In this document: positions 1-8,772 of the stretch, in pieces | Layout: every line of letters starts with the position of its first letter | Numbering within the stretch: position 1 is the first letter of the stretch | Origin: Musa acuminata AAA Group | Lineage: Eukaryota > Streptophyta > Magnoliopsida > Zingiberales > Musaceae | Assembly (NCBI RefSeq): GCF_036884655.1 | Contig: NC_088359.1 | Location: forward strand, 14,923,501-14,987,500 | Direction: 5' to 3' | Length of the DNA stretch: 64,000 nucleotides | Program-made: the position numbers and the translations under genes | The notes under the pieces: generated by a model | Databases searched by the model: none | What the model saw: the letters and a program-made list of their open reading frames with translations, nothing else | Told to the model about the DNA's origin: nothing

Positions 1-407
1 TCCATGGTTGCAATGATGGACCTATCATCGGCCCATCTATTGTCTCTGAACACCAGTAGAGCTAGTGTCCCTTCTTCTTGCCTGTGGAGTGTTTGGATCC
101 TTGTTTGTAGAATCCCGAGGTGAATGTACCTCATTCCACTTCGTATGAGCTGGTCAAAGCTCTGTTCTTGGATAAATGCTCTGTCCTCTTGGTTGTTTGT
201 GACCAGCATGGCTTCCTCTGATCTGTGTGTGTAGACCCGATGGTGTACGTCATCTCTTCTTGAGTGGTATAACACCTCAGCAGGTGCTATTGCAGCTCTT
301 TCTCGCATGGATAGCTGTAGTTGTGCCTGGGGGTCTATTTGTTGTTCCAGAATTTGTGTATTTGTGTCTGAATTTCTGAAAATAAGCTGTCCCAGTCGCC
401 TTCTGGC
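1..407. repeat. Left arm of viral inverted repeat (partner 1815-2221)
   Basis: Position 1 pairs with 2221 and position 407 with 1815; identity stops at the next base (408 versus 1814). The arms are at least 407 bp and are separated by about 1.4 kb. The left arm probably extends beyond the window. The repeat arises because the minus and plus viral segments overlap in ORF3. Confidence 0.9.
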
Positions 408-506
408 GTTGAATATCCTCCTCTGATTTCTTCTGTAGCTCCGGATTTGGTCTTCTACAAGAGGAGCGGATGTAGATGCTTCCTGGGTTTGAGTTCTGGA
501 AGTCAT
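1..506 (-). pseudogene. Badnavirus ORF3 N-terminal fragment (minus copy, runs off window)
   Basis: The ATG at 506-504 overlaps the ORF2 stop as ATGA, the usual badnavirus arrangement. The frame is open to position 1, about 168 codons, and continues beyond the window. It covers the extreme N-terminus of the P3 polyprotein, up to the start of the movement-protein region. Positions 1-407 are the exact reverse complement of 1815-2221, so the same stretch of ORF3 exists here twice in opposite orientation. Whether the rest of ORF3 follows on the left cannot be seen. Confidence 0.85.
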
Positions 507-889
507 CCTTTTGCTTCTCGGAAGATTTTTATGGGATCTTTGAATACCAGAATTTTTCCTTTAGTTTCCTTAGGCCTTTCTGAAGGTCCTAGGCTGAGAT
601 TTGTAAGTTTGGTGATTAGTTCGTCAGGAACCACCTGGGATTGCACAGCCTTAGATTGCTGTAGTTCCTTTAGTGTCTGTAATTCTGCTCTTATTCCTCT
701 AATGTCCTCAGCAATTTGTACCAGAAGCTGGATTTGTACGTTATGTTGTTTGATAACTGCTACCTGGTGACTGATAGCTCCTTGGAAGTCACTTGATTTA
801 AGGAAACCAAGTGATGGGGGTTCAATAGATTCAGTAGCTTTTAGTGCTTCTTTATATGACTCGGTACTTCGTGAGGATATATGGCTCAT
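503..889 (-). CDS. Badnavirus ORF2 protein (P2, virion-associated type)
   Basis: This 128-residue frame is intact. It starts at 889 with an ATGA overlap with the ORF1 stop and ends at 503 with an ATGA overlap with the ORF3 start. Badnavirus P2 proteins are small (about 100-150 residues), basic at the C-terminus, bind nucleic acid and associate with virions. The C-terminal quarter here is rich in Lys, Arg and Pro, as expected. The middle is Gln- and Leu-rich with heptad-like spacing (residues about 40-75), compatible with a coiled coil. No stop or frameshift is seen. Assignment rests on position between ORF1 and ORF3 and on size and composition. A 3' fragment of the same gene recurs at 6695-6874 on the plus strand. 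Confidence 0.85.
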   Translation of the reverse strand: MSHISSRSTESYKEALKATESIEPPSLGFLKSSDFQGAISHQVAVIKQHNVQIQLLVQIAEDIRGIRAELQTLKELQQSKAVQSQVVPDELITKLTNLSLGPSERPKETKGKILVFKDPIKIFREAKG

Positions 890-1318
890 CCAAAGATTTG
901 CTTTTCGATTTTTGAAAGCAGGATTTCAATCCTTTGGATCTTCTGGTCCAGGTTTTTGGATAACCTTAAAGCTTCTTCTTCTATTATTTTTGGCTGCTTA
1001 GATATTTCAAGTACTAATTTCCGTATCTCAGTTTTGGTTAACGGTTTGTTTTCAATGAGTAGTGAAGAAAGGATTTTTACTGATGATTCAAGGTCTTTAA
1101 TCCTTTTTTTCAAGATTTTGGTTTTCTTCGAGTAAGAGTTTGAAATTTCTAAGGTTTACTCGACTCGATAGACAAGTCCTATCATATATGACAGAGATAT
1201 TGTGGGCTAGTTCTTTTCTTGAGGGATTTATGGTTTCTGCTAAGTTTAAGTAGTCAAGATGAGAAGTTCGAGAATCTAGATACCATTTTTGAATAGATTC
1301 TTCCCAAAGTCCAGACAT
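886..1318 (-). pseudogene. Badnavirus ORF1 (P1), broken by one frameshift
   Basis: The first part (1318 down to 1097, 73 codons) carries the conserved N-terminal Trp-Glu and Tyr-Leu pattern of the badnavirus ORF1 family. The second part (1113 down to 886, 75 codons) is a Lys/Leu-rich, helix-forming stretch ending on the ATGA overlap with ORF2. The two parts are in different frames and overlap at an A7 run (T7 at 1104-1110 on the plus strand), so a single-base length change in the homopolymer explains the break. Total length would be about 144 codons, shorter than the roughly 175 residues usual in banana streak viruses and closer to cacao swollen shoot virus ORF1 (recalled family sizes). The break could be real decay or a sequencing error in the homopolymer. 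Confidence 0.82.
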
Positions 1319-1520
1319 GTACTAAGCGAGCATTGTTTTAAATCTACTTACTTTCTTAATCCTGAGGGCTTGCGTCAAAGGTCTTACTTTGGTTCCCAGA
1401 CCTGGCTGCCTTCCTCGGGCTCCTCACAGATTTAGAGAGCAAGAGATCGTATTATAAAGCATACTAAGTACAAATGTCAGGATGATTTGAAAAAAAATCT
1501 AAATTAAAATAGTAAATCTA

Positions 1521-1535
1521 GAAGCTCTGATACCA
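1521..1535 (-). promoter_or_regulatory. Viral primer-binding site (tRNA-Met type)
   Basis: The minus strand reads TGGTATCAGAGCTTC, the conserved badnavirus and plant retroelement primer site complementary to the 3' end of initiator tRNA-Met. It lies between the promoter/leader (1536-1814) and ORF1, as in badnavirus genomes. No equivalent site survives in the plus-strand intergenic region at 6132-6694. Confidence 0.9.
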
Positions 1536-1814
1536 GAATGGAAGCGATTAAAACACAAAAGAAAGTTTAATTCTTAGAATGGAAGCGATTAAAACACAAA
1601 AGAAAGTTTAATTCTTAAAACTAGGAACTCAGAACTTAGAACTAGGAACTTTAAAAGCTTACAAGGTTGAACTCAAGTAAGACTCTGGTTGTTTACCGAT
1701 GCCTTGCAAGAGCATGAGCGAGGGTTTATATAGAAAGGAAGGATAGAGCCGGGTGCTCATTGGGCCCCATCGCACTTATATCCGTTCCCTTTTATATTCC
1801 TTCGTCCAGCTGTT
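1536..1814 (-). promoter_or_regulatory. Viral intergenic region with pregenomic promoter (minus copy)
   Basis: This is the reverse complement of about 6380-6690. A TATA box (CTATATAAAC on the minus strand) lies at 1733-1724. Two tandem 41-bp AT-rich units (about 1541-1620) sit between TATA and primer site; the plus copy has three. The region ends abruptly at 1814/1815, where it is joined to plus-strand ORF3 through a few shared bases (CCAG). Confidence 0.85.
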
Positions 1815-2221
1815 GCCAGAAGGCGACTGGGACAGCTTATTTTCAGAAATTCAGACACAAATACACAAATTCTGGAACAACAAATAGACCCCCAGGCACA
1901 ACTACAGCTATCCATGCGAGAAAGAGCTGCAATAGCACCTGCTGAGGTGTTATACCACTCAAGAAGAGATGACGTACACCATCGGGTCTACACACACAGA
2001 TCAGAGGAAGCCATGCTGGTCACAAACAACCAAGAGGACAGAGCATTTATCCAAGAACAGAGCTTTGACCAGCTCATACGAAGTGGAATGAGGTACATTC
2101 ACCTCGGGATTCTACAAACAAGGATCCAAACACTCCACAGGCAAGAAGAAGGGACACTAGCTCTACTGGTGTTCAGAGACAATAGATGGGCCGATGATAG
2201 GTCCATCATTGCAACCATGGA
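1815..2221. repeat. Right arm of viral inverted repeat (partner 1-407)
   Basis: It is an exact reverse complement of 1-407. It lies at the start of the plus-strand ORF3 segment. Confidence 0.9.
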
Positions 2222-4871
2222 AGTAGATTTGACCAGAGGAAGCCAGCTGGTCTATGTCGTACCAGACACAATGATGACGGTAGGAGACTTCTACCGCAAC
2301 ATACAGCTGTCTATATTGACCCGCGGATATGATACATGGCAAAATGGAGAAGCCAATTTGCTAATCACCAGGGGGATGGTAGGGCGACTTTCAAATACCC
2401 CGAATGTCGCCTTTGCCTATGAAATTTCAGGGGTGGTGGACTACCTGGCGAGTCATGGCGTAAGGGCTTTACCAGGAAGAAGGTACTCCACAGCAGACAT
2501 AAGAGGAAGGGATTGGACAATAAGACCTACTCAGGTGTCAATCCCCATGCAACCTGCTGAACTCAGGAGCAGGAATCTCATTGATGGAAGGATCTCCATC
2601 AGTTTTGAAAATTACAAGGCGGCCTCAACATCAAACAGAATTAGCTACAACAACGCTGATGATGAAACTTTCAGTGATGAAGAGGAAATAAGAAGCCACA
2701 TAATAGCTGTCAACATTCAGCTATCCGACGAAAGTGAAAATGATGCGGAAGAATTACAAGAAAATCTGAACAACTACTTCCAGAAGATCTACACTTCAAA
2801 CGAGGACGTAGAAATGCCGTATCCCCAGAAACTTCAGAAGGAATTAATTGCGGCAGGACTAGAAGAAGATCTAGTCATGGAATACCCGCAACTGGCAAAA
2901 TTATCACATCAGGTATACTCATCATCTGCCATCTCAAATTACAGGCCACCCGAAGACTCAACAATGGGGCCAGTAAACTACCCCCCAGCAGTAAATATTG
3001 AGTCCACAAGACAGCAGCCTGAATATGAGGGAAGCTCGAGAAGACCCAGGTTCAAAACCAAAAGCTTTTCTGAAGCCTGGAACCTTCCCTCAGCATTTCA
3101 ACAACAGGGGGCAATATTTATCATTCCATCTCAATTAGGGATGTTTGATGAGGTATTTATGAGGTGGGAATCAATAACAAAAAATCTAGTGTCTTTACAA
3201 GGATTTACTGACCCATTGGCAAAAATGGAGTTTATTGAAAATTTACTTGGAGAAGCAGAAAAACTGGCGTGGATTCAATGGCGAATGGCCTACCCAGATG
3301 AATACCAACTGCTTCTTGCCAATGCAGATGGAACAGGAGGAACACAAAACATCCTCTCGCAACTAAGGACCATCTTTATACTGGAAGACCCATTTCAAGG
3401 ATCAACTACAGCACAGGAAGAGGCCTACAGAGATCTTGAAAGGTTATCCTGTACTAACCTCAAGCATATTATTCAATTTCTAAATGACTATATGAGGTTA
3501 GCATCCAAAATCGGAAGGATGTTTTTAGGACCTGAATTATCAGAAAAACTATGGTCCAAAATGCCAGGAGAATTGGGAAAAAGAATTAAAGCTGCATTCG
3601 AAGCAAAATACAGAGGAAATACTATAGGAGTAATCCCAAGGATCCTTTTCTCCTATAAATACTTGGAATTAGAATGCAAGGATGCTGCATTTAAAAGAGC
3701 ATTAAAGGATTTATCCTTTTGCAGTGAAATTCCTATCCCAGGATATTACAGTAAACCTGAGAGGAAATACGGGGTAAGAAGATCTACGACATACAAAGGC
3801 AAACCCCACTCATCTCATGCAAGAATCGAAAAGAGAAAGCATTTGATAAGAAATAAAAAATGCAAATGCTATCTCTGCGGAGAAGAGGGACACTTTGCAA
3901 GAGAATGTCCTAATGACAAAAAAAATATTAAAAGGGTAGCTATATTTGAACAATTAGATATCCCTGAAGAATATGAAATACTATCTGTCCAGGAAGGAGA
4001 AAACCAAAGCGATGCTATCTACTCAATATCTGAAGGAGAAGATGCAGAAGACCTACAACACGGTATTCACTCCTTCACCCATAAAATTTTTGCTCTAGTG
4101 GAAGATAGTAGAACTTGGTGGATAGGTCCTGAGACAGGATACAGGGCAAGGATACGAGTCTCCCAAGAACAAGCGGAATGCAGGCATATATGGGAAATCA
4201 ACACAGAGCTACCATCAGTATTAGAAGAATGCAAATGCTGTAAAAGAAAATCACAAAGGAGACATAGGAGGCATTGCCCCCTATGCAAAATCACCTCTTG
4301 CGGAATGTGCAGTATATACTACTTTGACAAAAGAACACCTGTCATGATGGAAGAACCTCCAAGGTATGAACCCAGAAACTTGCTTCAAACACAACAAGAT
4401 TTTATTAATCATTGTGAAGCAGAAATACGGAGGCTCAAAATGACCGTGGAATTCGAGCAACAAAAGGCCAAGGAATTAGAAGAAGCTCATGCTCAATCCA
4501 TAGCCATAGCACAAGAAAATCTCAACCTCAGAAATGAGCTATCAGAACTAAAAGAAAAATACAGTAAATTGGAAAAAGAAATCTTGGAAGTAGACAGGTT
4601 GAGACTAGAAAAGGCAGACCTCCTAAGAGAAATACAAAGGCTCGGAAAAGTAAAAATTGAAGAAAGTGAAGAAGATGAAGAGGCTCTTGTTCTTTTAGAG
4701 GAAGAAACTCAAAAAATTCTTTCTATGGAGACAAAAGAGACTGGAGGATCAAGGAAATCTAAGAACATGCTCTTCAACTTAAAGGTACACATGGAAATCC
4801 TAAATATTCCCCCCTTTGAAATTAACGCTATACTGGATACAGGAGCTACAACTTGCTGTATACATAGATGA
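1815..4871 (+). pseudogene. Badnavirus ORF3 polyprotein fragment: movement protein, coat, zinc fingers, protease start
   Basis: The frame is open without a stop from the junction at 1815; the first Met is at 1914, giving 985 residues to 4871. In order it holds the movement-protein region (about residues 20-240), a Ser/Glu-rich linker, the coat-protein region (about 380-620), a CCHC knuckle (CYLCGEEGHFAREC, near 3867-3908), the second badnavirus Cys-rich motif (paired CxxC groups, near 4182-4310), a long Glu/Lys/Leu-rich coiled-coil stretch (about 4400-4730), and the aspartic protease active site DTGA (near 4836). Immediately after it the sequence jumps into the reverse transcriptase in another frame and a stop follows at 4869-4871. 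The true N-terminus is missing because of the inversion junction. The lack of other stops suggests relatively recent integration. Confidence 0.92.
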
Positions 4872-5979
4872 TATACTTGTGTTCTCAGAAAATGAGAAGG
4901 AGCATGGGCAACATCTCACCAAAATGTTGGAAATATGTCAAGAAAACGGTCTTATTCTAAGCCCAACAAAAATGAAAATTGCAGTAAGAGAAATCGAGTT
5001 TCTTGGAGCAGTCCTAGGGAATTCAAAAATCAAGCTACAACCCCATATCATCAAAAGGATTGCTGAGTATCAAGAAAAGGACCTCATGACAAAGAAGGGT
5101 CTTAGATCATGGCTGGGAATTCTGAATTATGCAAGAAGCTATATACCCAACCTAGGCAAGCTTCTAGGCCCACTGTATTCAAAGACGAGCCCAACTGGTG
5201 AGAAAAGAATGAATGAGCAGGACTGGAAGCTAGTCAGAAAGATCAAAAGCTTGGTGCAGAACCTTCCTGACCTGGAAGTACCCCCTGAAGAATGTTTCAT
5301 AATCCTGGAAACAGATGGATGTATGGAAGGATGGGGAGGAATTTGCAAATGGAAGAAACAGAAATACGACCCCAGAAATACAGAAAAAATATGCGCATAC
5401 GCCAGTGGAAGGTACAACCCAATCAAGTCCACCATAGATGCCGAAATGCATGCGGTTATGAAGACCCTTGAAGCATTAAAAATTTACTTCCTGGATAAAA
5501 AGGAAATTATCATAAGAACTGACTGCCAGGCAATCATAAGCTTCTTCAACAAATCCTCTCAGAACAAACCATCTAGGGTGAGGTGGATGGCCTTCGTAGA
5601 CTACATAACAGGAAGCGGCGTTGAAATCAAATTCGAGCACATTGAAGGAGAAAGTAACGTTCTAGCTGACTCCTTATCTCGACTAATAAATATTTTGATT
5701 GCAGGATGGCCAAACGAATCACTCTGCCTACTTCTAGAAGCGACACAGGAAGTTCAAGCCAAACCCAAACCCAAGGCTGTTACTCATTTGAATCAACTAA
5801 TGAATCAAGTGACCTCCTCCTACAATACCAACAAGAGATGGATAGACTCACATCCGGAACACGTGGAGGACTCTCTTTCAGCAAAATGGGATTATCTGAA
5901 AGGAGGCTCGGAGCAATTCAAAAGGAAGCCTCCAGACAAGCACTGGAGGCATTGCAACAATTCTTCGACATCCACTTAA
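4859..5979 (+). pseudogene. Badnavirus ORF3 C-terminal part: reverse transcriptase (from YIDD) and RNase H
   Basis: This frame begins in the polymerase motif YIDDIL at about 4861 and continues through the RT thumb and connection, then RNase H with acidic residues in ETDG (about 5310), DAEMHA (about 5440) and RTDCQA (about 5516) and the terminal ADSLSR (about 5670). It ends at 5979. The protease body and the fingers/palm of the polymerase upstream of YIDD are absent: the sequence passes from the protease active site directly into YIDD within about 25 bases, with a frame change. The deleted piece should be near 1 kb from usual badnavirus spacing (inference). This fragment alone cannot form a working polymerase. 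Confidence 0.93.
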
Positions 5980-6131
5980 TCAAGACTAAAGAATATCAGA
6001 GAAGGAGCGGTGGAAAAGACAACTGGTACAGAGACTGGTTACCAGTCGTTCTTCAACAACAACGACAACTGGAGGAGGCCCTATCTCTGGTAAAAGACGT
6101 CTCACAAAGAACGACCAGCTTCAGCCTTTAG
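5706..6131 (+). CDS. ORF4-like frame overlapping the 3' end of ORF3 (unrecognised protein)
   Basis: This 141-codon frame starts inside the ORF3 tail and runs 152 bases past the ORF3 stop at 5979. The start context has A at -3 and G at +4, a strong plant initiation context. The product is Ser/Thr/Gln-rich at the N-terminus and helix-prone with many Gln, Leu, Glu and Arg from about residue 45, and it is not low-complexity like most chance frames. Some badnaviruses, such as cacao swollen shoot virus (ORF Y) and taro bacilliform virus (ORF4), carry a small extra ORF overlapping the end of ORF3, so a homologous position is plausible. Function is unknown. The alternative is that this is the frameshifted natural C-terminus of ORF3. 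Confidence 0.5.
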   Translation: MAKRITLPTSRSDTGSSSQTQTQGCYSFESTNESSDLLLQYQQEMDRLTSGTRGGLSFSKMGLSERRLGAIQKEASRQALEALQQFFDIHLIKTKEYQRRSGGKDNWYRDWLPVVLQQQRQLEEALSLVKDVSQRTTSFSL

Positions 6132-6205
6132 GGAATGGCGGACCCCTACAATCAGCTGAAGGAATCCACTTTCTCTTCGCCGCCAAATAAAGACAAGAGC
6201 CACTT

Positions 6206-6378
6206 GTAGTGTCCACCAGCTGGCAACAGCTGGATGTATTTACTTTCCTTAGTGTCTAAGTAAGAAAGAGCTGAGCCTCGGGGAGCCGCTCGTAGTGTCT
6301 ACCAGCTGGCAACAGCTGGATGTACTTACTTTTCTTAGTAACTAAGTAAGAACGAGCTGAGCCTCGGGGAGCCGCTCG
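6206..6378 (+). repeat. Tandem 86-bp duplication upstream of viral TATA box
   Basis: Two units start at 6206 and 6292, each containing CAGCTGGCAACAGCTGG, a TAAGTAAGAA stretch and CTCGGGGAGCCGCTCG. A third partial unit starts near 6379. The units differ at a few positions, so the duplication is not fresh. The location upstream of TATA suggests enhancer duplication (inference). Confidence 0.8.
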
Positions 6379-6585
6379 AAAGCTGGCAACAGCTGGACGA
6401 AGGAATATAAAAGGGAACGGATATAAGTGCGATGGGGCCCAATGAGCACCCGGCTCTATCCTTCCTTTCTATATAAACCCTCGCTCATGCTCTTGCAAGG
6501 CATCGGTAAACAACCAGAGTCTTACTTGAGCTCAACCTTGTAAGCTTTTAAAGTTCCTAGTTCTAAGTTCTGAGTTCCTAGTTTT

Positions 6586-6694
6586 AAGAATTAAACTTTC
6601 TTTTGTGTTTTAATCGCTTCCATTCTAAGAATTAAACTTTCTTTTGTGTTTTAATCGCTTCCATTCTAAGAATTAAACTTTCTTTTGTGTTTTA
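6586..6694 (+). repeat. Three tandem 41-bp AT-rich units in viral leader
   Basis: Units start at about 6586, 6627 and 6668 with AAGAATTAAACTTTCTTTTG; the last is cut at the junction with ORF2. The minus copy at about 1541-1620 has two units and then the primer site. Confidence 0.8.
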
Positions 6695-6874
6695 ATTACA
6701 GACACTAAAGGAACTACAGCAATCTAAGGCTGTGCAATCCCAGGTGGTTCCTGACGAACTAATCACCAAACTTACAAATCTCAGCCTAGGACCTTCAGAA
6801 AGGCCTAAGGAAACTAAAGGAAAAATTCTGGTATTCAAAGATCCCATAAAAATCTTCCGAGAAGCAAAAGGATG
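6695..6874 (+). pseudogene. Badnavirus ORF2 3' fragment (second copy)
   Basis: It carries the C-terminal 60 or so codons of ORF2 in frame to the TGA at 6872-6874, with the same ATGA overlap with ORF3 as the minus copy. The left end is a junction to the leader repeat with shared bases AATTA. It has no start of its own. Confidence 0.85.
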
Positions 6875-7002
6875 ACTTCCAGAACTCAAACCCAGGAAGC
6901 ATCTACATCCGCTCCTCTTGTAGAAGACCAAATCCGGAGCTACAGAAGAAATCAGAGGAGGATATTCAACGCCAGAAGGCGACTGGGACAGCTTATTTTC
7001 CG
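6872..7002 (+). pseudogene. Badnavirus ORF3 first ~43 codons (second copy), cut at the viral edge
   Basis: The ATG at 6872 begins the same N-terminal sequence as the minus frame starting at 506. The viral sequence stops at about 7002, where a Copia-type LTR in minus orientation begins. This is one edge of the integrant. Confidence 0.85.
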
Positions 7003-7351
7003 TTGTCTGGCATGTCATTGGTCCCTCAACGCTTCGTCCGATTCTTCGGCGCATCGTCCTTTCCTGCAGCCTATTGCCCAATCGGCCAGTTGGCTCCGCA
7101 ACTCCGATATCCTTGGCAAAATACCCACTCTTCTTGGCCCGATGCCCGAGTCCACGGCCCGAAGCCTTCTGTCGATACGTCGACTGATCCACCAGCCCGA
7201 CGTCCAATCTTCTGACATGTTCCTCCGGCACAACATGATTTTCCTGCTTTAATTGTCTCATCCTGATCGAGGCATCCTGCGTCACTCAAAACGCAGATTA
7301 AATCATAAACATATATCAAGTAGTTTCATCATCAAAATACGAGATTCAACA
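7003..7351 (-). mobile_element. Copia-type LTR fragment (5' part, minus orientation)
   Basis: Read on the minus strand from 7351 it begins TGTTGAATCTCGTATTTTG and follows the LTR at 11085 and 28652 for about 350 bp before the viral junction cuts it. It holds no coding sequence. The frames seen here are non-coding. Confidence 0.85.
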
Positions 7352-7533
7352 AGTCCAAAGCTCGAAATCCATGGAAATGAGGAAGATCCTCATACGAGTC
7401 TTCGAATAAGTATAATCCGACCCATTAAACAAGGGTGGACGTGTGATAGAATGACCCTCATGTATGCTGGAGTAAGCCATCTCTCTTGGGTATCAAACCA
7501 AATATGAGAGTGAGCCTAGCTCTGATACCAATT
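7352..7533 (-). mobile_element. Remnant of LTR-element internal region with primer site
   Basis: Minus strand bases 7533-7521 read ATTGGTATCAGAG, a tRNA-Met primer site directly after the LTR end at 7534. The remaining 170 bp resemble the leader of the minus element near 42340-42505. The gag-pol part is deleted. Confidence 0.75.
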
Positions 7534-8772
7534 GTTAGGATCGGAGCGGCACTAAGAGGGGGGGGGGGGGGGGGGGGTGAATTAGTGCAGCGGTAAAGTG
7601 TGATAAACTTTTGACGATTTAAACACTTTCGGAAACTTCGTACGATAAAAGTAACGTTTTTGTTTGAAACCGTTTCGATTGCGTTTTAACTTGAAGAGAT
7701 AAGTAAGATGGAGACAAAGAAGTAGAGTATTAAAGTGCAAATGGTTTGCAGTAATGTAAATGACAATAAGTAAACGCAAACCAAAGATCACGTCGATTTT
7801 ACAGTGGTTCGGTTAAATGACCTACATCCACTTGCGAGGCCCCTCTTCGATGAGGCTCCCACCTTCCACTAGCAAATCTCTTGAAGGGGAAGGGTAAATA
7901 CCCCTCTTACAACTTTTTTCAAGTGATTCACTCTCTTACAGATTTTCAGCAACAAAAGAAGGAAGTGAACACTAGCAAATTGAAAACAAGACTAGCAAAG
8001 ACTTTTCTAAGACCTTTCTCTCAAACAATTGCTGCTCAAAAAGTTGTAATCTCAGCTGAGATTTGAGGGGTATATATAGGCCTCAAGAGGATTCAAATTT
8101 GGGCTCCAAAATTTGAATTCTCTTTGGGTTCCCGATGCTGGCGGTGCCACCGCATGTCAGTGGCGGTGCCACCGCCTGTCACTGTCAGACATTGACAATG
8201 CTGGGTGGTGCCACCGCCCAGCTCTCGGGTGCTGGGCGGTGCCACCGCCAGACCCTTCGGTTCACTGTTTGGGCTTCAAATTTAGCCCAAACCAATTCTA
8301 ATTTTGGGCCCAGTTGGCCCCTAACTAGGATATAGGATTATCTCTTAATCCTAATCCTAATTTCAAGTGAACTACATAACAAAACACATCCTAAGCAAGT
8401 TTTCAACCGCGAACGTCAAGTCTTGTTCCAGTGAGCTTTCCGACGAACTTCTTCCGACGGACTCCCAGCAAGCTCCCGAACTTGTGATGACTTTAACAAG
8501 TAGCCAAGCCTTCTCGGTGATCTCCATGAACCTCCGACGATCTCTTTGGCGAACTTCCAAAAATTCCGACAGGTTCCCGATTTCTTCTCGGTTGGTTCCG
8601 ATAGCATCTTCGATGATTCTTCGGACTCTGAAACGTCCATCGAACTTGACTCCGGTATTCTTGATTTGTGTTTTCTGGTTATCGTAGTTAATCCTGCACA
8701 CTTAACTCAATAAAATGGATTATATCAATTAACCCATCAATTGATTTTATCATCAAAATATGAGATTCAACA
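7534..8772 (-). mobile_element. Copia (SIRE/Maximus-like) LTR, minus orientation
   Basis: The plus strand starts TGTTAGGATC at 7534 and ends GAGATTCAACA at 8772, so the LTR reads from 8772 to 7534 with terminal TG and CA. It is of the same subfamily as the plus LTR at 53281. It contains several copies of the GGCGGTG/CACCGCC palindrome (about 8140-8255) and a 19-base G run at 7559-7577. Confidence 0.85.

Larger units (their letters stand above)
6132..6694 (+). promoter_or_regulatory. Viral intergenic region with pregenomic promoter (plus copy)
   Basis: This is non-coding between the last viral frame and the next viral junction. A TATA box, CTATATAAAC, is at 6469-6478. Upstream is a duplicated 86-bp unit (6206-6378), and downstream are three 41-bp AT-rich units (about 6586-6694). 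The primer site that should follow is missing: at about 6694 the third unit is joined to the middle of ORF2. The region matches 1536-1814 in reverse complement. Confidence 0.85.
1..7002. mobile_element. Endogenous badnavirus (banana-streak-like), rearranged, continues left of window
   Basis: Two viral segments lie head to head. Positions 1-1814 read on the minus strand as intergenic promoter, primer site, ORF1, ORF2 and the start of ORF3. Positions 1815-7002 read on the plus strand as ORF3, intergenic promoter, the end of ORF2 and the start of ORF3. The gene order, the ATGA overlaps between ORF1/ORF2 and ORF2/ORF3, the tRNA-Met-type primer site, the DTGA protease motif, the YIDD polymerase motif and RNase H are those of badnaviruses (Caulimoviridae). 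The right edge at about 7002 abuts a Copia-type LTR; the left edge is outside the window. Several lesions are visible (ORF1 frameshift, ORF3 internal deletion, lost primer site in the plus copy). This copy is therefore a rearranged integrant and not a linear viral genome. The exact viral species cannot be named from sequence reading alone. Confidence 0.93.

Noticed and set aside
6692..7285. 197-codon minus frame crossing the virus/LTR junction
   Set aside because: It spans a rearrangement breakpoint and opposes real viral frames; chance.
7521..7533. tRNA-like matches (TGGTATCAGAG) at several places
   Set aside because: These are primer sites next to LTRs, only 11-15 bases long, not tRNA genes.
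8140..8255. Possible CRISPR-like or satellite array of GCGGTGG motifs
   Set aside because: Units are irregular, palindromic and confined to LTRs of a plant genome; no CRISPR features.
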